A DNA stretch of 64,000 nt from Nitrosopumilus sp. LS_AOA (GCA_001543015.1 LFLC01000008.1:81997-145996), one strand, 5' to 3'. Positions 52,661 through 62,283 are shown, counted from the stretch's first letter. Program-made: numbers and translations. The notes: generated by a model not told the origin, from the sequence alone.

Positions 52661-53296
52661 ATGCCTGTTGCAAAAAGTCTTACCATTAGAATTAAAAAAC
52701 AAAGAACTCCTTTGGTTCTAAAAAGAGATTATCCTTTGTCATTACTTTATCTTGAAGATCCATGCTATGAAGAACCCACATGTTGTTATTGTGAACAGAG
52801 ATTCATTCTTGGACATACTCTCTGGAAAAAAACATGGGAACATCTTAACAATGACAAGACCTGTGAATATCTTTGGAATCTAGCTTGGGCTCATTGGAAA
52901 TGCAATCAGGATAAGATGCATGATAATTTTGATTTACAATTTTTAGCTCAAGACATCATCAGAAAAAATAAAGAATGGGAAGCAAACCATGATTTTGAGT
53001 TATCAAGTGAGAGAGAAAAAATAACAGACACACATCCACATACAGAGATAGATCTTAACATTGCACACAGTCAAGTTGCAACTGAATATCTGGCTGAAAA
53101 AATCAACAATACAAATCCTCAATATCCTGAAGAAGATGCAATATATTCAATCGTAACAAGATGTAGGCGATTAACTGGACATGGTTCCGCACAAGCTGTT
53201 AGGGGGTATCTTAAAGAATTAACTTGTTCTGAAAATAAATATGCAATAGAAAAAGTCAAAGGAAAAAAATTCATCATTAGAAGAACTGGACAATAA
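52661..53296 (+). CDS. HNH-like endonuclease
   Basis: The 211-residue protein has an HNH-type core: C41-x-x-C44 in TCCYCEQRF, EH at 60-61 (TWEHLNND), N73, and WAHWKCNQDK with H78, C81, N82. These are the positions expected for a metal-dependent nuclease. The C-terminal about 90 residues are a helix-turn-helix-like domain (YSIVTRCRRLTGHGSAQAVR). It follows the methyltransferase in the same operon, so it may be the restriction partner or a homing-type nuclease. Confidence 0.65.
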   Translation: MPVAKSLTIRIKKQRTPLVLKRDYPLSLLYLEDPCYEEPTCCYCEQRFILGHTLWKKTWEHLNNDKTCEYLWNLAWAHWKCNQDKMHDNFDLQFLAQDIIRKNKEWEANHDFELSSEREKITDTHPHTEIDLNIAHSQVATEYLAEKINNTNPQYPEEDAIYSIVTRCRRLTGHGSAQAVRGYLKELTCSENKYAIEKVKGKKFIIRRTGQ

Positions 53297-53323
53297 TCAT
53301 TCACACATACTTTGTTAATGTAA

Positions 53324-53371
53324 AATGACACGTATCGCCCGAATGTAACGTGTCATACCTACCCCTGGGTA
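53324..53371. repeat. Two consecutive hairpins after the HNH gene
   Basis: ATGACACGT (53324-53332) pairs with ACGTGTCAT (53347-53355) in a perfect 9-bp inverted repeat. CTACCC (53358-53363) pairs with GGGTAG (53366-53371). They lie about 28 bases after the HNH stop, without a T run. Confidence 0.45.
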
Positions 53372-53481
53372 GCCAAACGAATGCATGTTTTGATAATATT
53401 TTCACAAAATTAACAGCACGCTTTACCCAAATACTACGATAAGCGAGCTAACTCTGGGAATGTATCAATAGTATGCAATCA

Positions 53482-53533
53482 TCAGGCATGACACCTGACT
53501 AGTTCTAGTTTGCATGTGTTATACCATGCCTGA
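53482..53533. repeat. 9-bp inverted repeat enclosing a smaller palindrome
   Basis: TCAGGCATG (53482-53490) and CATGCCTGA (53525-53533) are perfect inverted repeats. The loop contains ACTAGTTCTAGT, itself an inverted repeat. This may be a recombination, replication or regulatory site in the 53297-54063 gap, which contains no convincing ORF. Confidence 0.4.
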
Positions 53534-53619
53534 CAGCTCAACCCCCACGATTTATGATATTTTGACATGATATGATGACCAATAATTTAAGAGAAATTTA
53601 ACGAATACCGCAACATATA

Positions 53620-53835
53620 CCATACATCAAAAAAGATGGTTCATTTGTAGAAGGTTCCTTAGGATGTATCGCCACTATCTACCAGAAACGGATTAAAATT
53701 TGAGGTACCTATTCTCTAGTTTGATTAACAACTTTGTACCATACAACTACATTTTAAAAAAAACTCATCATGATATATTTTAAGATGAGTTCACCTTAAG
53801 TAGATATTATCATTATTGATAATTCTTGATTAAAA
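53620..53835 (+). repeat. Duplicated leader region, copy 1, with hairpin
   Basis: This stretch matches 62819-63035. Both start CCATACATCAAAAAA, share TTCATTTGTAGAA and ACATTTTAAAAAAAAC blocks, and end in the same hairpin. Here the stem is ACTCATCAT (53763-53771) with AAGATGAGT (53782-53790), around a 10-base loop and with one mismatch. No gene follows this copy directly, so it may be a relic. Confidence 0.55.
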
Positions 53836-53998
53836 ATAACTATTGTTTTTTGTAATACTTCATGCTTTTTAATTTTTGAATATTGAAAATTATAAAAAAA
53901 TAGACATCAACGTGAAACACTATTGATAGCGTTCATCGAGAGTATTTTGTATTTCTCTTTCTAGTCTAATTGTTATATGATATTTTTATTATTAGAAA

Positions 53999-54028
53999 AA
54001 TTTATCATGATATGTGTTATGGTGAGTT
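53999..54028 (+). promoter_or_regulatory. Conserved leader hairpin, copy 2
   Basis: AATTTATCAT (53999-54008) pairs with ATGGTGAGTT (54019-54028), using three G-U pairs, around a 10-base loop. It is followed by TCTTCTTAACT and the GTG start of the sulfatase-domain gene about 36 bases later. Confidence 0.5.
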
Positions 54029-54063
54029 CTTCTTAACTAAACAATTATCATTTTTAATAATTA

Positions 54064-57000
54064 GTGATTAGATACTACAAAATACATTTAGCGATAATAT
54101 TTACTATAATATTATTTTCTGGCTCCATTCCATTTCCAATTGCTGAATCAATTGCCGTCACACTAGAAATTCCTAGTTTGTATAAACAACTACAAAATGG
54201 CAGTCCAGATCTTTTATGTAGAAATGTAAACCATGTTCTTGTAATACGTACAAATGGTGTTACTGCATGTGTGACAGAAAATATGGCTGAAAAGAAAGTA
54301 TGGAATATTATCTATACTGATTCAATACCAAAATCTTTGGATAATCAAATCATAACTGAAATTATTGATGTTATTCCAGAAAATGATGAATCAATAACAG
54401 TATATGATAAACAATATGCAATTAAAAATCTACAAGATGATTTTGGTGTGCCAACAAACCTTACAATAACTAACACTGGCAACAAACAAGTATCCCTCTC
54501 ATGGATTGCACCCACATCTATTGGTGGTTCACCAATTATTGATTATGAGATAAAACAAAAAAAAGGTAGTGGTATATGGACTGATGTTTCAATCGCAAAC
54601 GGTGATACAGTATCTACTGAAATCAAATCTACAGTAAAGAATCTGGATAATGGTTACTCTTACAAGTTCCAAGTTTTTACCACAACTACAAAAGGAACTG
54701 AAACCACAGGTTCCAACCAAGTTACTGCAATACCTGGTACAACACCTGGTAAGATAACTAACATATCATCTAACACTGAACGCACAGAGATTGCTGTATT
54801 TTGGTCTGCACCCTCTACCGACGGAGGCTTTCCAATCATAGGTTATGTTGTTTATTATCAGATAAAAGATGCAGCATCATGGAAACAATACGCTGTTGAT
54901 TCATCTATTACCTCAAAGACTATTTCCTCACTGACAAATGGTTATGCATACAACATCAAAGTAGTAGCCAAAAACTCTGCAGGGGAAGGTATTGCATCTG
55001 ACATTATAGTCAAGATACCTACATCGTCTTCTGATAGTGATCGTATCAAAATGCCTGATATTGCCACATCTGCTATACCTGGTATCCCAATCCATCTTTT
55101 AGCTGCTTCAGGGGATAGACAAGTCACATTATCTTGGAGTGTACCTGTCAACGATGGTAATTCACCAATTACTGATTATATTATACAGTATAATGATGGC
55201 AACGGTTGGGAAACTTTTAAGGATGGTGTATCTGCATTACTGACAGCTATTGTAACTGGACTTGATAACAATACTGAATACTCTTTTAAGGTATCTGCCA
55301 AAAATATATCTGGCACAGGTGATGCATCAAGTATTGTAACTGCAACACCTACGACGGCAACACCTAATTCACCATCTGATCTTACTATAACACCTGGTGA
55401 CTCACATGTATCAATATCTTGGAATGAACCTAATGAAGGAGAATCTCCACTTGTTGATTACAAAATTCAATACAAGCTAAGTAATGACACTAAATGGACA
55501 AACCATCAACCAGAGAAAATCAGTACTGCAACTAGTGTGATTATCACCGACCTAGTAAACAATGAAGATTACCAATTCAGAATAACTACAAAGAATTTAA
55601 AATATAGAGGTACATTCACTACTCCTATATCTGCAACACCTACTATGTCATCTGACGCTCCAACTAATCTTTTAGATATTACAGATAACAAACAGATACA
55701 TCTCACTTGGAATGCTCCAACTAATACTGTTGGATATGATATTGTAGATTACATAATAAAACAGAGTAATGATGATGGTGCTACATGGTTTACAGTTAAT
55801 GCTGCAAACGGTGATACTATTAGTAATGCCACCAATGTTGCAGTATCTGGATTAGCAAATGATGTATCGTATCTCTTTCAAGTCTTTGCAAAAAATTCAC
55901 TAGGTGGAGTGACTTCTGGTTCTAATATTGTTAATACAACACCTATCTACCAAACAACATATCAAAAACCTCCAAATATTTTTGTTATTTATCTTGATGA
56001 TGCCAGTGCTGAAATGGTTGAAGTAGCAGCAGAATTGGGTATTCTCCCAACAATTAAAAAAGAAATTATCGATGATGGGACATTTTTTTCTAACTATCGT
56101 AATATCAATGCCATTTGTAATCCTGCCCGTGGTACATTTCTTAGTGGTCAGCATTCACATAATACTAATATTGAAAGAAATTTTGATTTGAGAAACCTCC
56201 TCTTTGATGAAACTGCAACTGTACCTGTCCAGTTAAAATCTGCTGGATATCATACTATTCATGTAGGAAAATATTTGAATCATCATGCTGCACTAAACAC
56301 CACCAAGTTTTTCAAAACTACTGATCCATTAATGATTCCACTCAAACACAAAGTATTGGCAACATATGTGCCCCCTGGTTATGACTTTTCTGCTATTTCC
56401 TTTGATAGAAAAAATGGCACAATCGAATTCCCAGATATTGCAGCGCAAGTACCTAAGAATCGAGATATTTTAGGTATGTGGCATACATTGGTAGCTTTTG
56501 GCAATAATGTTGATGCAAATGCAACTAGCTATGGTAATGCAACTATAAGTTATGAACCAGGCTACAAAACCCTAAAAGAAGGAGATTATCTTGTCAAGTT
56601 TATTAAAAATGCAACAGATATTGACAGTACCAAACCACTGTACATTCAATATTGGACACGTGCACCACATGCTCAACATTATAACGTAGCAACAGGTAGT
56701 GATGAAGATAATTCAATAGAACAGATCAGAGATGGTTGTTCTTCAACTAAAAGTCCATACAAGACATCTATTGAACCTTATTCTGGTGATGCAACATTCC
56801 CACTTGATGTACCATCATCATTTACTCTTGCAGGTTACACAGGGAATGTTTCTGTTTCTACTGATACAGTCATCATAACTGTTGCAGGTAAAAGTGCAAC
56901 ATTATCTAGCGTTATCCCAAACCATACTGAAACTGTAAATCTTTTTGGCACTCATGCCAAAGTTACAGTAAGTGCTAATGGTACAACTGCAACTATTCAC

Positions 57001-59223
57001 ATAGATGATAATTCATTACTTGGTTACACAGACACTGCAGACTTTTCACTAAATGAAGACTCTACTTTTTACCTGCTTGGATACAAGACTACTGTTACCA
57101 GTAATTCTACTCATATCACTTTGAGTGCAGATGGTACAACTGAAACATTTTCCAAGATAAATGCAATTATTGGAACTACCATCAATCTATACGGTACAAC
57201 TCCTACGATAACTGTTGGTTCTGATGATGAAACTGTTTTCATAAAAATTACAAATCAAAGTTTGTTAAACAAGACTAACATTAATCGAATGTCTAACTTT
57301 AATGAAAAAGACATGTCTGATAAACACAAACTATACGTAGGTGCCAGAGGCATCCTGAAAGGTCAAACAGTAGATGTGGTGTCACTTGATTCTAATGATG
57401 TAAGTTGTCTTGATGCAAATCGAGCTAATCGCATTGAATCCTTGGTACAAGTAGACCGTACAGTTGACCGTGTGAGACAAATTCTAGATGAAACAGGCAA
57501 ACTTGATAATACCATTGTAATTTTTACTACTGACAATGGTTTTCTTTTAGGTGAACATAGACTAGATGCAAAAGCAAGACATTATGATGCAGTGACAAAA
57601 ACTTTTATGTATATTTCTGATTGGCGTACTGGTAATGATAAAACCATTCCTATCCAGACCATTGAGAAGATGAGTCTTGATAATGACATTGCTCCAACAA
57701 TTATTGATTATGCAAATGCTACACCATTACCACACGTTGATGGATTCTCACTACGAAAAATCATAGAAGATCCTGTGGCAGACTGGCGTGAGCGAGTATC
57801 AACTGAAACCTTGGAGAGAAATACTCGACCTGGCTTTACGGGGATTATTGATCAAAGTTACAGTTTTGCATCTTTAACTGCTGTTGATACTTCTAAATCA
57901 AAAATACCATTTACAATAAACCCATCAAATGTTCTTTATGATTTAGTAAATGATCCATATCAACTTGAGAATAGAATGTATACTAACGGAACATGTTCAG
58001 ATGGATCAGAGTGTATGAAAAAACTGTATGCCACTTGGCTTTTTCCGTTGGAACTCATGTACAAACAATGTAACTCTTCAGGTTCAAATGTAACACATGA
58101 TGACTTTGTCAACTTTGATGAGAATAATGTACCTATTTTCAACTGTCAAAGTCTAGATACATTCAAACCCACTAAAGGTCTGGCTAAAAAACTAAGTACA
58201 GTTATGCAAGTTGATAATCCCATAACCATTAGGCAATGGGGTTCTACATGTGACATGAGTACCATTACAAATTCTACAACTAAATGCTATACTGCAACCA
58301 AGGCTACACTTGATAGAACAGACAACGGTATACCAGGATATGTTGAAAGAGGTGAGAATTGGCCTCGAGGTGCAAAATATGGTGGTGATGGGCAGTTTAA
58401 TGCTCCAACAGGAATGGCTTTGGATAGTCGAGGTAATGTCTATGTGGCAGATGCTGACAATCATAGAGTACAAAAATTCTCCCCTGATGGTAAGTTTTTG
58501 ACTAAATGGGGATCATCCCAATGTATAGTTGATTCTTCTAAAACATGTCAAGACAAGTTTAATTTTCCTTTTGATATTGCCATTGACTCTTTAGATAATG
58601 TCTATGTTCTAGATTCTGGCAATCATCGTGTACAAAAATTCAACTCAACTAGTTCATACATGACAGAATGGGGTAGTAATGGCTCATCTGTTATACAATT
58701 CCATTCTCCTTCAGGTATTGCAGTGGACTCGTGGGATAATCTGTATGTTGCAGATACGCAAAATCATCGTATTCAAAAATTTACATCTCAGGGAATCTAT
58801 GTTGACTGGACTCCAAAGGTTTCAATGGATGGTGAAAATTATACATTTGCAGACCCTGTAGATGTTTGGGTAGATAGGTGGGATAATGTCTATGTTCTTG
58901 AGAATAATCCTAATAATTCAAACCAGAAACATGTTTTGATATTTTTGGGCGGTGAGTATTTGATTAAACAAATTCCTACATCATACTCTGCTCAAAGTAT
59001 TACGTTTCATGATGATACCATGAGTATCTATGTTGTAGATGCTCTGGGAAATAAGATAATACAATATGGGTGGAGTGGTGGTACTGATGTAGAGTGGGGT
59101 GGAAATTCAATTCAGTCCAATCAATTTAGTAATCCAAAGGGTATAGTTATTGATAATGCTGGATTCATCTATATTTCAGATACTGATAATAACAGAATTC
59201 AAAAGTTTTGTTGTGCTGAATAA
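54064..59223 (+). CDS. Giant secreted protein: five FN3 domains, sulfatase domain, NHL repeats
   Basis: The 1719-residue protein begins with a signal peptide (IHLAIIFTIILFSGSIPFPI). Five fibronectin type III domains follow (about 128-627). A sulfatase-type alkaline-phosphatase fold runs from about 632 to about 1330. Its landmarks are IFVIYLDDAS, the formylglycine-type C-x-P-x-R at C685 (CNPARGTFLSGQ), RAPHAQHY and TTDNGFLLGEH. Two tandem beta-repeats of about 85 residues are inserted in it (about 908-1075). The C-terminus (about 1441-1717) is NHL propeller (FNAPTGMALDSRGNVYVADA). It probably acts on sulfated glycans outside the cell or binds them. The start is GTG at 54064. Confidence 0.85.
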   Translation: MIRYYKIHLAIIFTIILFSGSIPFPIAESIAVTLEIPSLYKQLQNGSPDLLCRNVNHVLVIRTNGVTACVTENMAEKKVWNIIYTDSIPKSLDNQIITEIIDVIPENDESITVYDKQYAIKNLQDDFGVPTNLTITNTGNKQVSLSWIAPTSIGGSPIIDYEIKQKKGSGIWTDVSIANGDTVSTEIKSTVKNLDNGYSYKFQVFTTTTKGTETTGSNQVTAIPGTTPGKITNISSNTERTEIAVFWSAPSTDGGFPIIGYVVYYQIKDAASWKQYAVDSSITSKTISSLTNGYAYNIKVVAKNSAGEGIASDIIVKIPTSSSDSDRIKMPDIATSAIPGIPIHLLAASGDRQVTLSWSVPVNDGNSPITDYIIQYNDGNGWETFKDGVSALLTAIVTGLDNNTEYSFKVSAKNISGTGDASSIVTATPTTATPNSPSDLTITPGDSHVSISWNEPNEGESPLVDYKIQYKLSNDTKWTNHQPEKISTATSVIITDLVNNEDYQFRITTKNLKYRGTFTTPISATPTMSSDAPTNLLDITDNKQIHLTWNAPTNTVGYDIVDYIIKQSNDDGATWFTVNAANGDTISNATNVAVSGLANDVSYLFQVFAKNSLGGVTSGSNIVNTTPIYQTTYQKPPNIFVIYLDDASAEMVEVAAELGILPTIKKEIIDDGTFFSNYRNINAICNPARGTFLSGQHSHNTNIERNFDLRNLLFDETATVPVQLKSAGYHTIHVGKYLNHHAALNTTKFFKTTDPLMIPLKHKVLATYVPPGYDFSAISFDRKNGTIEFPDIAAQVPKNRDILGMWHTLVAFGNNVDANATSYGNATISYEPGYKTLKEGDYLVKFIKNATDIDSTKPLYIQYWTRAPHAQHYNVATGSDEDNSIEQIRDGCSSTKSPYKTSIEPYSGDATFPLDVPSSFTLAGYTGNVSVSTDTVIITVAGKSATLSSVIPNHTETVNLFGTHAKVTVSANGTTATIHIDDNSLLGYTDTADFSLNEDSTFYLLGYKTTVTSNSTHITLSADGTTETFSKINAIIGTTINLYGTTPTITVGSDDETVFIKITNQSLLNKTNINRMSNFNEKDMSDKHKLYVGARGILKGQTVDVVSLDSNDVSCLDANRANRIESLVQVDRTVDRVRQILDETGKLDNTIVIFTTDNGFLLGEHRLDAKARHYDAVTKTFMYISDWRTGNDKTIPIQTIEKMSLDNDIAPTIIDYANATPLPHVDGFSLRKIIEDPVADWRERVSTETLERNTRPGFTGIIDQSYSFASLTAVDTSKSKIPFTINPSNVLYDLVNDPYQLENRMYTNGTCSDGSECMKKLYATWLFPLELMYKQCNSSGSNVTHDDFVNFDENNVPIFNCQSLDTFKPTKGLAKKLSTVMQVDNPITIRQWGSTCDMSTITNSTTKCYTATKATLDRTDNGIPGYVERGENWPRGAKYGGDGQFNAPTGMALDSRGNVYVADADNHRVQKFSPDGKFLTKWGSSQCIVDSSKTCQDKFNFPFDIAIDSLDNVYVLDSGNHRVQKFNSTSSYMTEWGSNGSSVIQFHSPSGIAVDSWDNLYVADTQNHRIQKFTSQGIYVDWTPKVSMDGENYTFADPVDVWVDRWDNVYVLENNPNNSNQKHVLIFLGGEYLIKQIPTSYSAQSITFHDDTMSIYVVDALGNKIIQYGWSGGTDVEWGGNSIQSNQFSNPKGIVIDNAGFIYISDTDNNRIQKFCCAE

Positions 59224-59376
59224 TAATTCTTGAAACTATTGAGGTGTAACCTTGCGCCAACAAAGAATATTTACAATGCTTTAAATTTTTGAGAAAAGAG
59301 AAATATGCCAAATTGGAACCCTGTTTGATTCAATTTTTCCCCCCTTTCTATAACCAAAAATACCTCTTACTCTATT

Positions 59377-60669
59377 ATGAGAAAAACAATTGTACACCCA
59401 TTAAAACAAATTTCAGTATTTGGATTTTTTATAATTATAGGGTTTTTGGCATTAATCCCAAGTATTTTGATTGATGATGTATTTGCTGTTGACACTTGGG
59501 CTTTGGGGGATACTGGTGATGCAGCTGGAACCAAAAATATGTTTAGTGTATCAATGAGTGATAGTACCAATGGAGTAGCTGTAGGGAATGGTGGAACTAT
59601 CGTGTATACTTCATCTACTAGTACCACATCTACTAGTACCACATCTACTGGTGGCAGTTCTGATGGTGAACACAACTCTAAACCAACCTTTGGACTTGAT
59701 CACAAGACAAATACCCAAAGAGTGGATGGCGGTCTAGTGCTTAATGGTGTAACATTTGATGTTGATGATAATTTCTGGACTGCAGTTCCAATGCAGTATT
59801 TCAACGTAGGTGAGATTCAAAACTTTACATCAAAAGTGTATGCACCACATGACTTGCGTGTAATGGAGTTTCTCTTTGGAATTCCTGAGTTGGGAAAATG
59901 GAATGAGGCAGAAGCTACTGTCACATTTGAATTTGATTATACAGGGGAATTGCAAAAAGTAGAGGCTAAAAATGTGGCAGATGTCATAATTAATCCAGAT
60001 TCTATTGTATTTGCTACAGATATGGTACATTGCAAATCAGGTGATGCTGAAAAGTTGTGCAGACAAGTCTCAATGGAGTTGTCATTTAATGAGGCACCAC
60101 TCGGGAAAATACTTGCAATGCAGGCAATAGATGAGAAGAGACGCTCAAATATTGTGTACTTTAATGATGGAATTACAATGGAGGGAGACTCACAAAATCC
60201 ACCAACAACACAACAAATAATTTCTGAAATAAAATACCAGGGACTGCAAAGCATTCAACGAATAGACAAAGAGAATGACATTTGGATGACACTAGATAAG
60301 GCAGAACCAGTTTTACTATACAAGCAAAATGAGTCTGGTACCTTTATCCCTGTAGAATATAGAGTCTCAGAATCTATCCCTGATAAAATAACAATGAACA
60401 TGGATAGACTACACTCAGAATTTAATGATATCATTCAATATGAGATAAGTCGTGCAACTATTCAATTTGATTCACAACTAATTCAGGCAGAGATTGGCCC
60501 ATCATTTAGTTATGAGTATTCCCTTGAGGGGGACAGAATTGATAACATCCAATCTTCCTTAAAATCAGAAAAACTTCGTGCACTAGAAGTTTATGAGAAA
60601 TTATATAGTGATAATGAAAAAAGTGGAGATTATTTTGTCAAATACTTTGAGTTGATGATGGGGAAATAA
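59377..60669 (+). CDS. Secreted PTFGLDHKT-type protein with Ser/Thr linker
   Basis: The 430-residue protein has a signal peptide (ISVFGFFIIIGFLALIPSIL, ending VFAVD), a short propeller-like remnant (VSMSDSTNGVAVGNGGTIVY), and a Ser/Thr linker coded by a 15-bp repeat. The conserved module KPTFGLDHKTNTQRVDGG with FLFGIPELGKWNEAE follows. I recall this module in many secreted proteins of this lineage. The C-terminal about 135 residues are nearly identical to part of the 61110 protein. It heads an operon with 60682 and 61110. Confidence 0.75.
   Translation: MRKTIVHPLKQISVFGFFIIIGFLALIPSILIDDVFAVDTWALGDTGDAAGTKNMFSVSMSDSTNGVAVGNGGTIVYTSSTSTTSTSTTSTGGSSDGEHNSKPTFGLDHKTNTQRVDGGLVLNGVTFDVDDNFWTAVPMQYFNVGEIQNFTSKVYAPHDLRVMEFLFGIPELGKWNEAEATVTFEFDYTGELQKVEAKNVADVIINPDSIVFATDMVHCKSGDAEKLCRQVSMELSFNEAPLGKILAMQAIDEKRRSNIVYFNDGITMEGDSQNPPTTQQIISEIKYQGLQSIQRIDKENDIWMTLDKAEPVLLYKQNESGTFIPVEYRVSESIPDKITMNMDRLHSEFNDIIQYEISRATIQFDSQLIQAEIGPSFSYEYSLEGDRIDNIQSSLKSEKLRALEVYEKLYSDNEKSGDYFVKYFELMMGK
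59614..59650 (+). repeat. 15-bp tandem repeat coding a Ser/Thr linker
   Basis: TCTACTAGTACCACA occurs twice exactly (59614-59628, 59629-59643) and then partially, encoding STSTT units. The unit is a multiple of three, so copy-number change keeps frame. Confidence 0.7.
60244..60545 (+). repeat. 302-bp block duplicated at 61437-61738
   Basis: The two blocks are collinear without gaps (offset 1193). I count about six mismatches, so identity is about 98 percent. Flanking sequence diverges quickly on the 5' side and more slowly on the 3' side. It encodes the shared segment beginning LQSIQRIDKENDIWMTLDK. Confidence 0.85.
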
Positions 60670-60681
60670 GAGGTAATAACA

Positions 60682-61113
60682 ATGAAAGAAAGACGGAGCA
60701 AATTACAAATTTATTCTGATATTTTAAATGCAATTAATAATGAATCACAAAATGATGATGTAAAAATTACTAGAATTCAACTTTCAAGTAAAATGTCTTT
60801 TGATAAGATAAAACAATACATTATTGATCTTGAAAAATATGGACTAATAGAATCACAATCTGGGTTAAAAATTACAGATAAAGGGAGATTATTTATGAAA
60901 AATACAGAGTTAATTCAATACAATTTTGAATCACTTTCCAAAACATATCTCTCAGATGAATATGATCCAGAAATTATAGTTGATAATAAACAAAATACAA
61001 AAACATACACTCAAAATGATCAACCGCTTGTCTCTATATCTCAGGCAATTAAAGACAATATACAAATCCAAAATGCAATGAAGGCAATAATTATAGAATT
61101 AGAAAACAAATGA
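60682..61113 (+). CDS. Winged-helix transcriptional regulator-like protein
   Basis: The 143-residue protein has an archaeal winged-helix domain (about 1-80: LQIYSDILNAINNES, IQLSSKMSFDKIKQYIIDLE, KYGLIESQSGLKITDKGRLF) and a less ordered C-terminal half. A Shine-Dalgarno-like GAGGT (60670-60674) precedes ATG 60682. It lies between two secreted-protein genes and overlaps the 61110 start by four bases. It may regulate this operon. Confidence 0.75.
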   Translation: MKERRSKLQIYSDILNAINNESQNDDVKITRIQLSSKMSFDKIKQYIIDLEKYGLIESQSGLKITDKGRLFMKNTELIQYNFESLSKTYLSDEYDPEIIVDNKQNTKTYTQNDQPLVSISQAIKDNIQIQNAMKAIIIELENK

Positions 61114-61823
61114 GGAAAATAATATTTTCTGTATTCTTATTTTCTATTATTTTTACATTATTCATATTTTTATCTAATTCTGTATATGCTGAACAAATAG
61201 TTGAGCAAGAAATACAAACTGATGATTTTCTAAAAACTAATTATTCTGAAATTAATCTAGTCTCTAAAATTAAATCAGTTGTCTACTTTGATGATAATTT
61301 CAAAATAAAAATGAAACAAGTAAAAAGTACAAAGTCCAGATTATCTGTTACATATCTTGATGGCGGAATTGGAACAGAAATTACATCTTTGAATATTGTA
61401 GAGAAAAAAATCATCTCTAAAATTAAGTATCATGATCTGCAAAGCATTCAACGAATAGACAAAGAGAATGACATTTGGATGACACTAGATAAGTCAGAAC
61501 CAGTTTTACTATACAAGCAAAATGAGTCTGGTACCTTTATTCCAATAGAATATAGAGTCTCAGAACCTATCCCTGATAAAATAACAATGAACATGGATAG
61601 ACTACACTCAGAATTTAATGATATCATTCAATATGAGATAAGTCGTGCAACTATTCAATTTGATTCACAACTAATTCAGGCAGAGATTGGCCCATCATTT
61701 AGTTATGAGTACTCCCTTGAGGGGGACAGAATTGATAAAATTAATCATGTCATAGAATTAGAAAAACTTCGTGCACTAGAAGTTTATGAGAAATCATATG
61801 CTGATTCTGAAAAAAGTGATTAA
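61110..61823 (+). CDS. Secreted protein sharing a recent duplication with the 59377 protein
   Basis: The 237-residue protein starts with a signal peptide (IIFSVFLFSIIFTLFIFLSN, ending VYAEQ). Residues about 110-210 are encoded by the 302-bp block copied from or to the 59377 gene. Its N-terminal part differs from that protein and lacks the GLDHKT module. The ATG overlaps the winged-helix gene stop (ATGA at 61110-61113). The homologous block is likely the functional C-terminal domain. Confidence 0.7.
   Translation: MRKIIFSVFLFSIIFTLFIFLSNSVYAEQIVEQEIQTDDFLKTNYSEINLVSKIKSVVYFDDNFKIKMKQVKSTKSRLSVTYLDGGIGTEITSLNIVEKKIISKIKYHDLQSIQRIDKENDIWMTLDKSEPVLLYKQNESGTFIPIEYRVSEPIPDKITMNMDRLHSEFNDIIQYEISRATIQFDSQLIQAEIGPSFSYEYSLEGDRIDKINHVIELEKLRALEVYEKSYADSEKSD
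61437..61738 (+). repeat. 302-bp duplicated block, second copy
   Basis: Collinear partner of 60244-60545 inside the 61110 gene. Confidence 0.85.
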
Positions 61824-61995
61824 TTTATGAATTTCAATTATGATTTAAACATTAAGGGAATTGGGTCAAATTATTTTTTAAAGTATTTTTTGTTAATTCA
61901 TCTATTTTAACAATATATTGAACCGTGCTTGATGTTTGTTTCATTTTCGACTAAAAATTAAGCAGTTTACCTAAATGTTCTGTGTATAAATTGAA

Positions 61996-62262
61996 TTAAT
62001 TCACAATCAGAATTTTCTCATTAATCAGATACTTTATTGCATTAAGTAATTCATCTTCGGAAACTTGGTCTGCGGCATACCATCCAAATACATTTTTCAC
62101 CCAATTAGATATTTTTTCAGTTAGTTCCAAGCCTACTGTTTACTCAATTGTGTCATATTGAGGGTAATTTTTATGGAACCATTCTCGATATGATTGTTCT
62201 TTGTTGTATCTGTCAATGTAAGATTTAGGATCTTTTAATTTATCTACAAATCCTTTTGTAGG
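61996..62262 (-). pseudogene. 3' remnant of a surface-protein gene with in-frame stop
   Basis: On the minus strand the frame reads DPKSYIDRYNKEQSYREWFH, then KNYPQYDTIE, then TAA (62140-62142), and continues in phase with LTEKISNWVKNVFGWYAADQ and VSEDELLNAIKYLINEKILI to TAA 61996-61998. The Y-x-x-RY..YKEWF and NWVKN-FGWYA..VSEDELLNAI patterns recur at the C-termini of secreted proteins in this lineage. With the internal stop and no start codon upstream, I call it a decayed gene fragment. Confidence 0.7.
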
Positions 62263-62283
62263 ATGTTGCCTGATAAAGAGATA

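Noticed and set aside
59614..59650. The 15-bp repeat as a CRISPR-like array
   Set aside because: The units are directly adjacent without spacers and encode a Ser/Thr linker.
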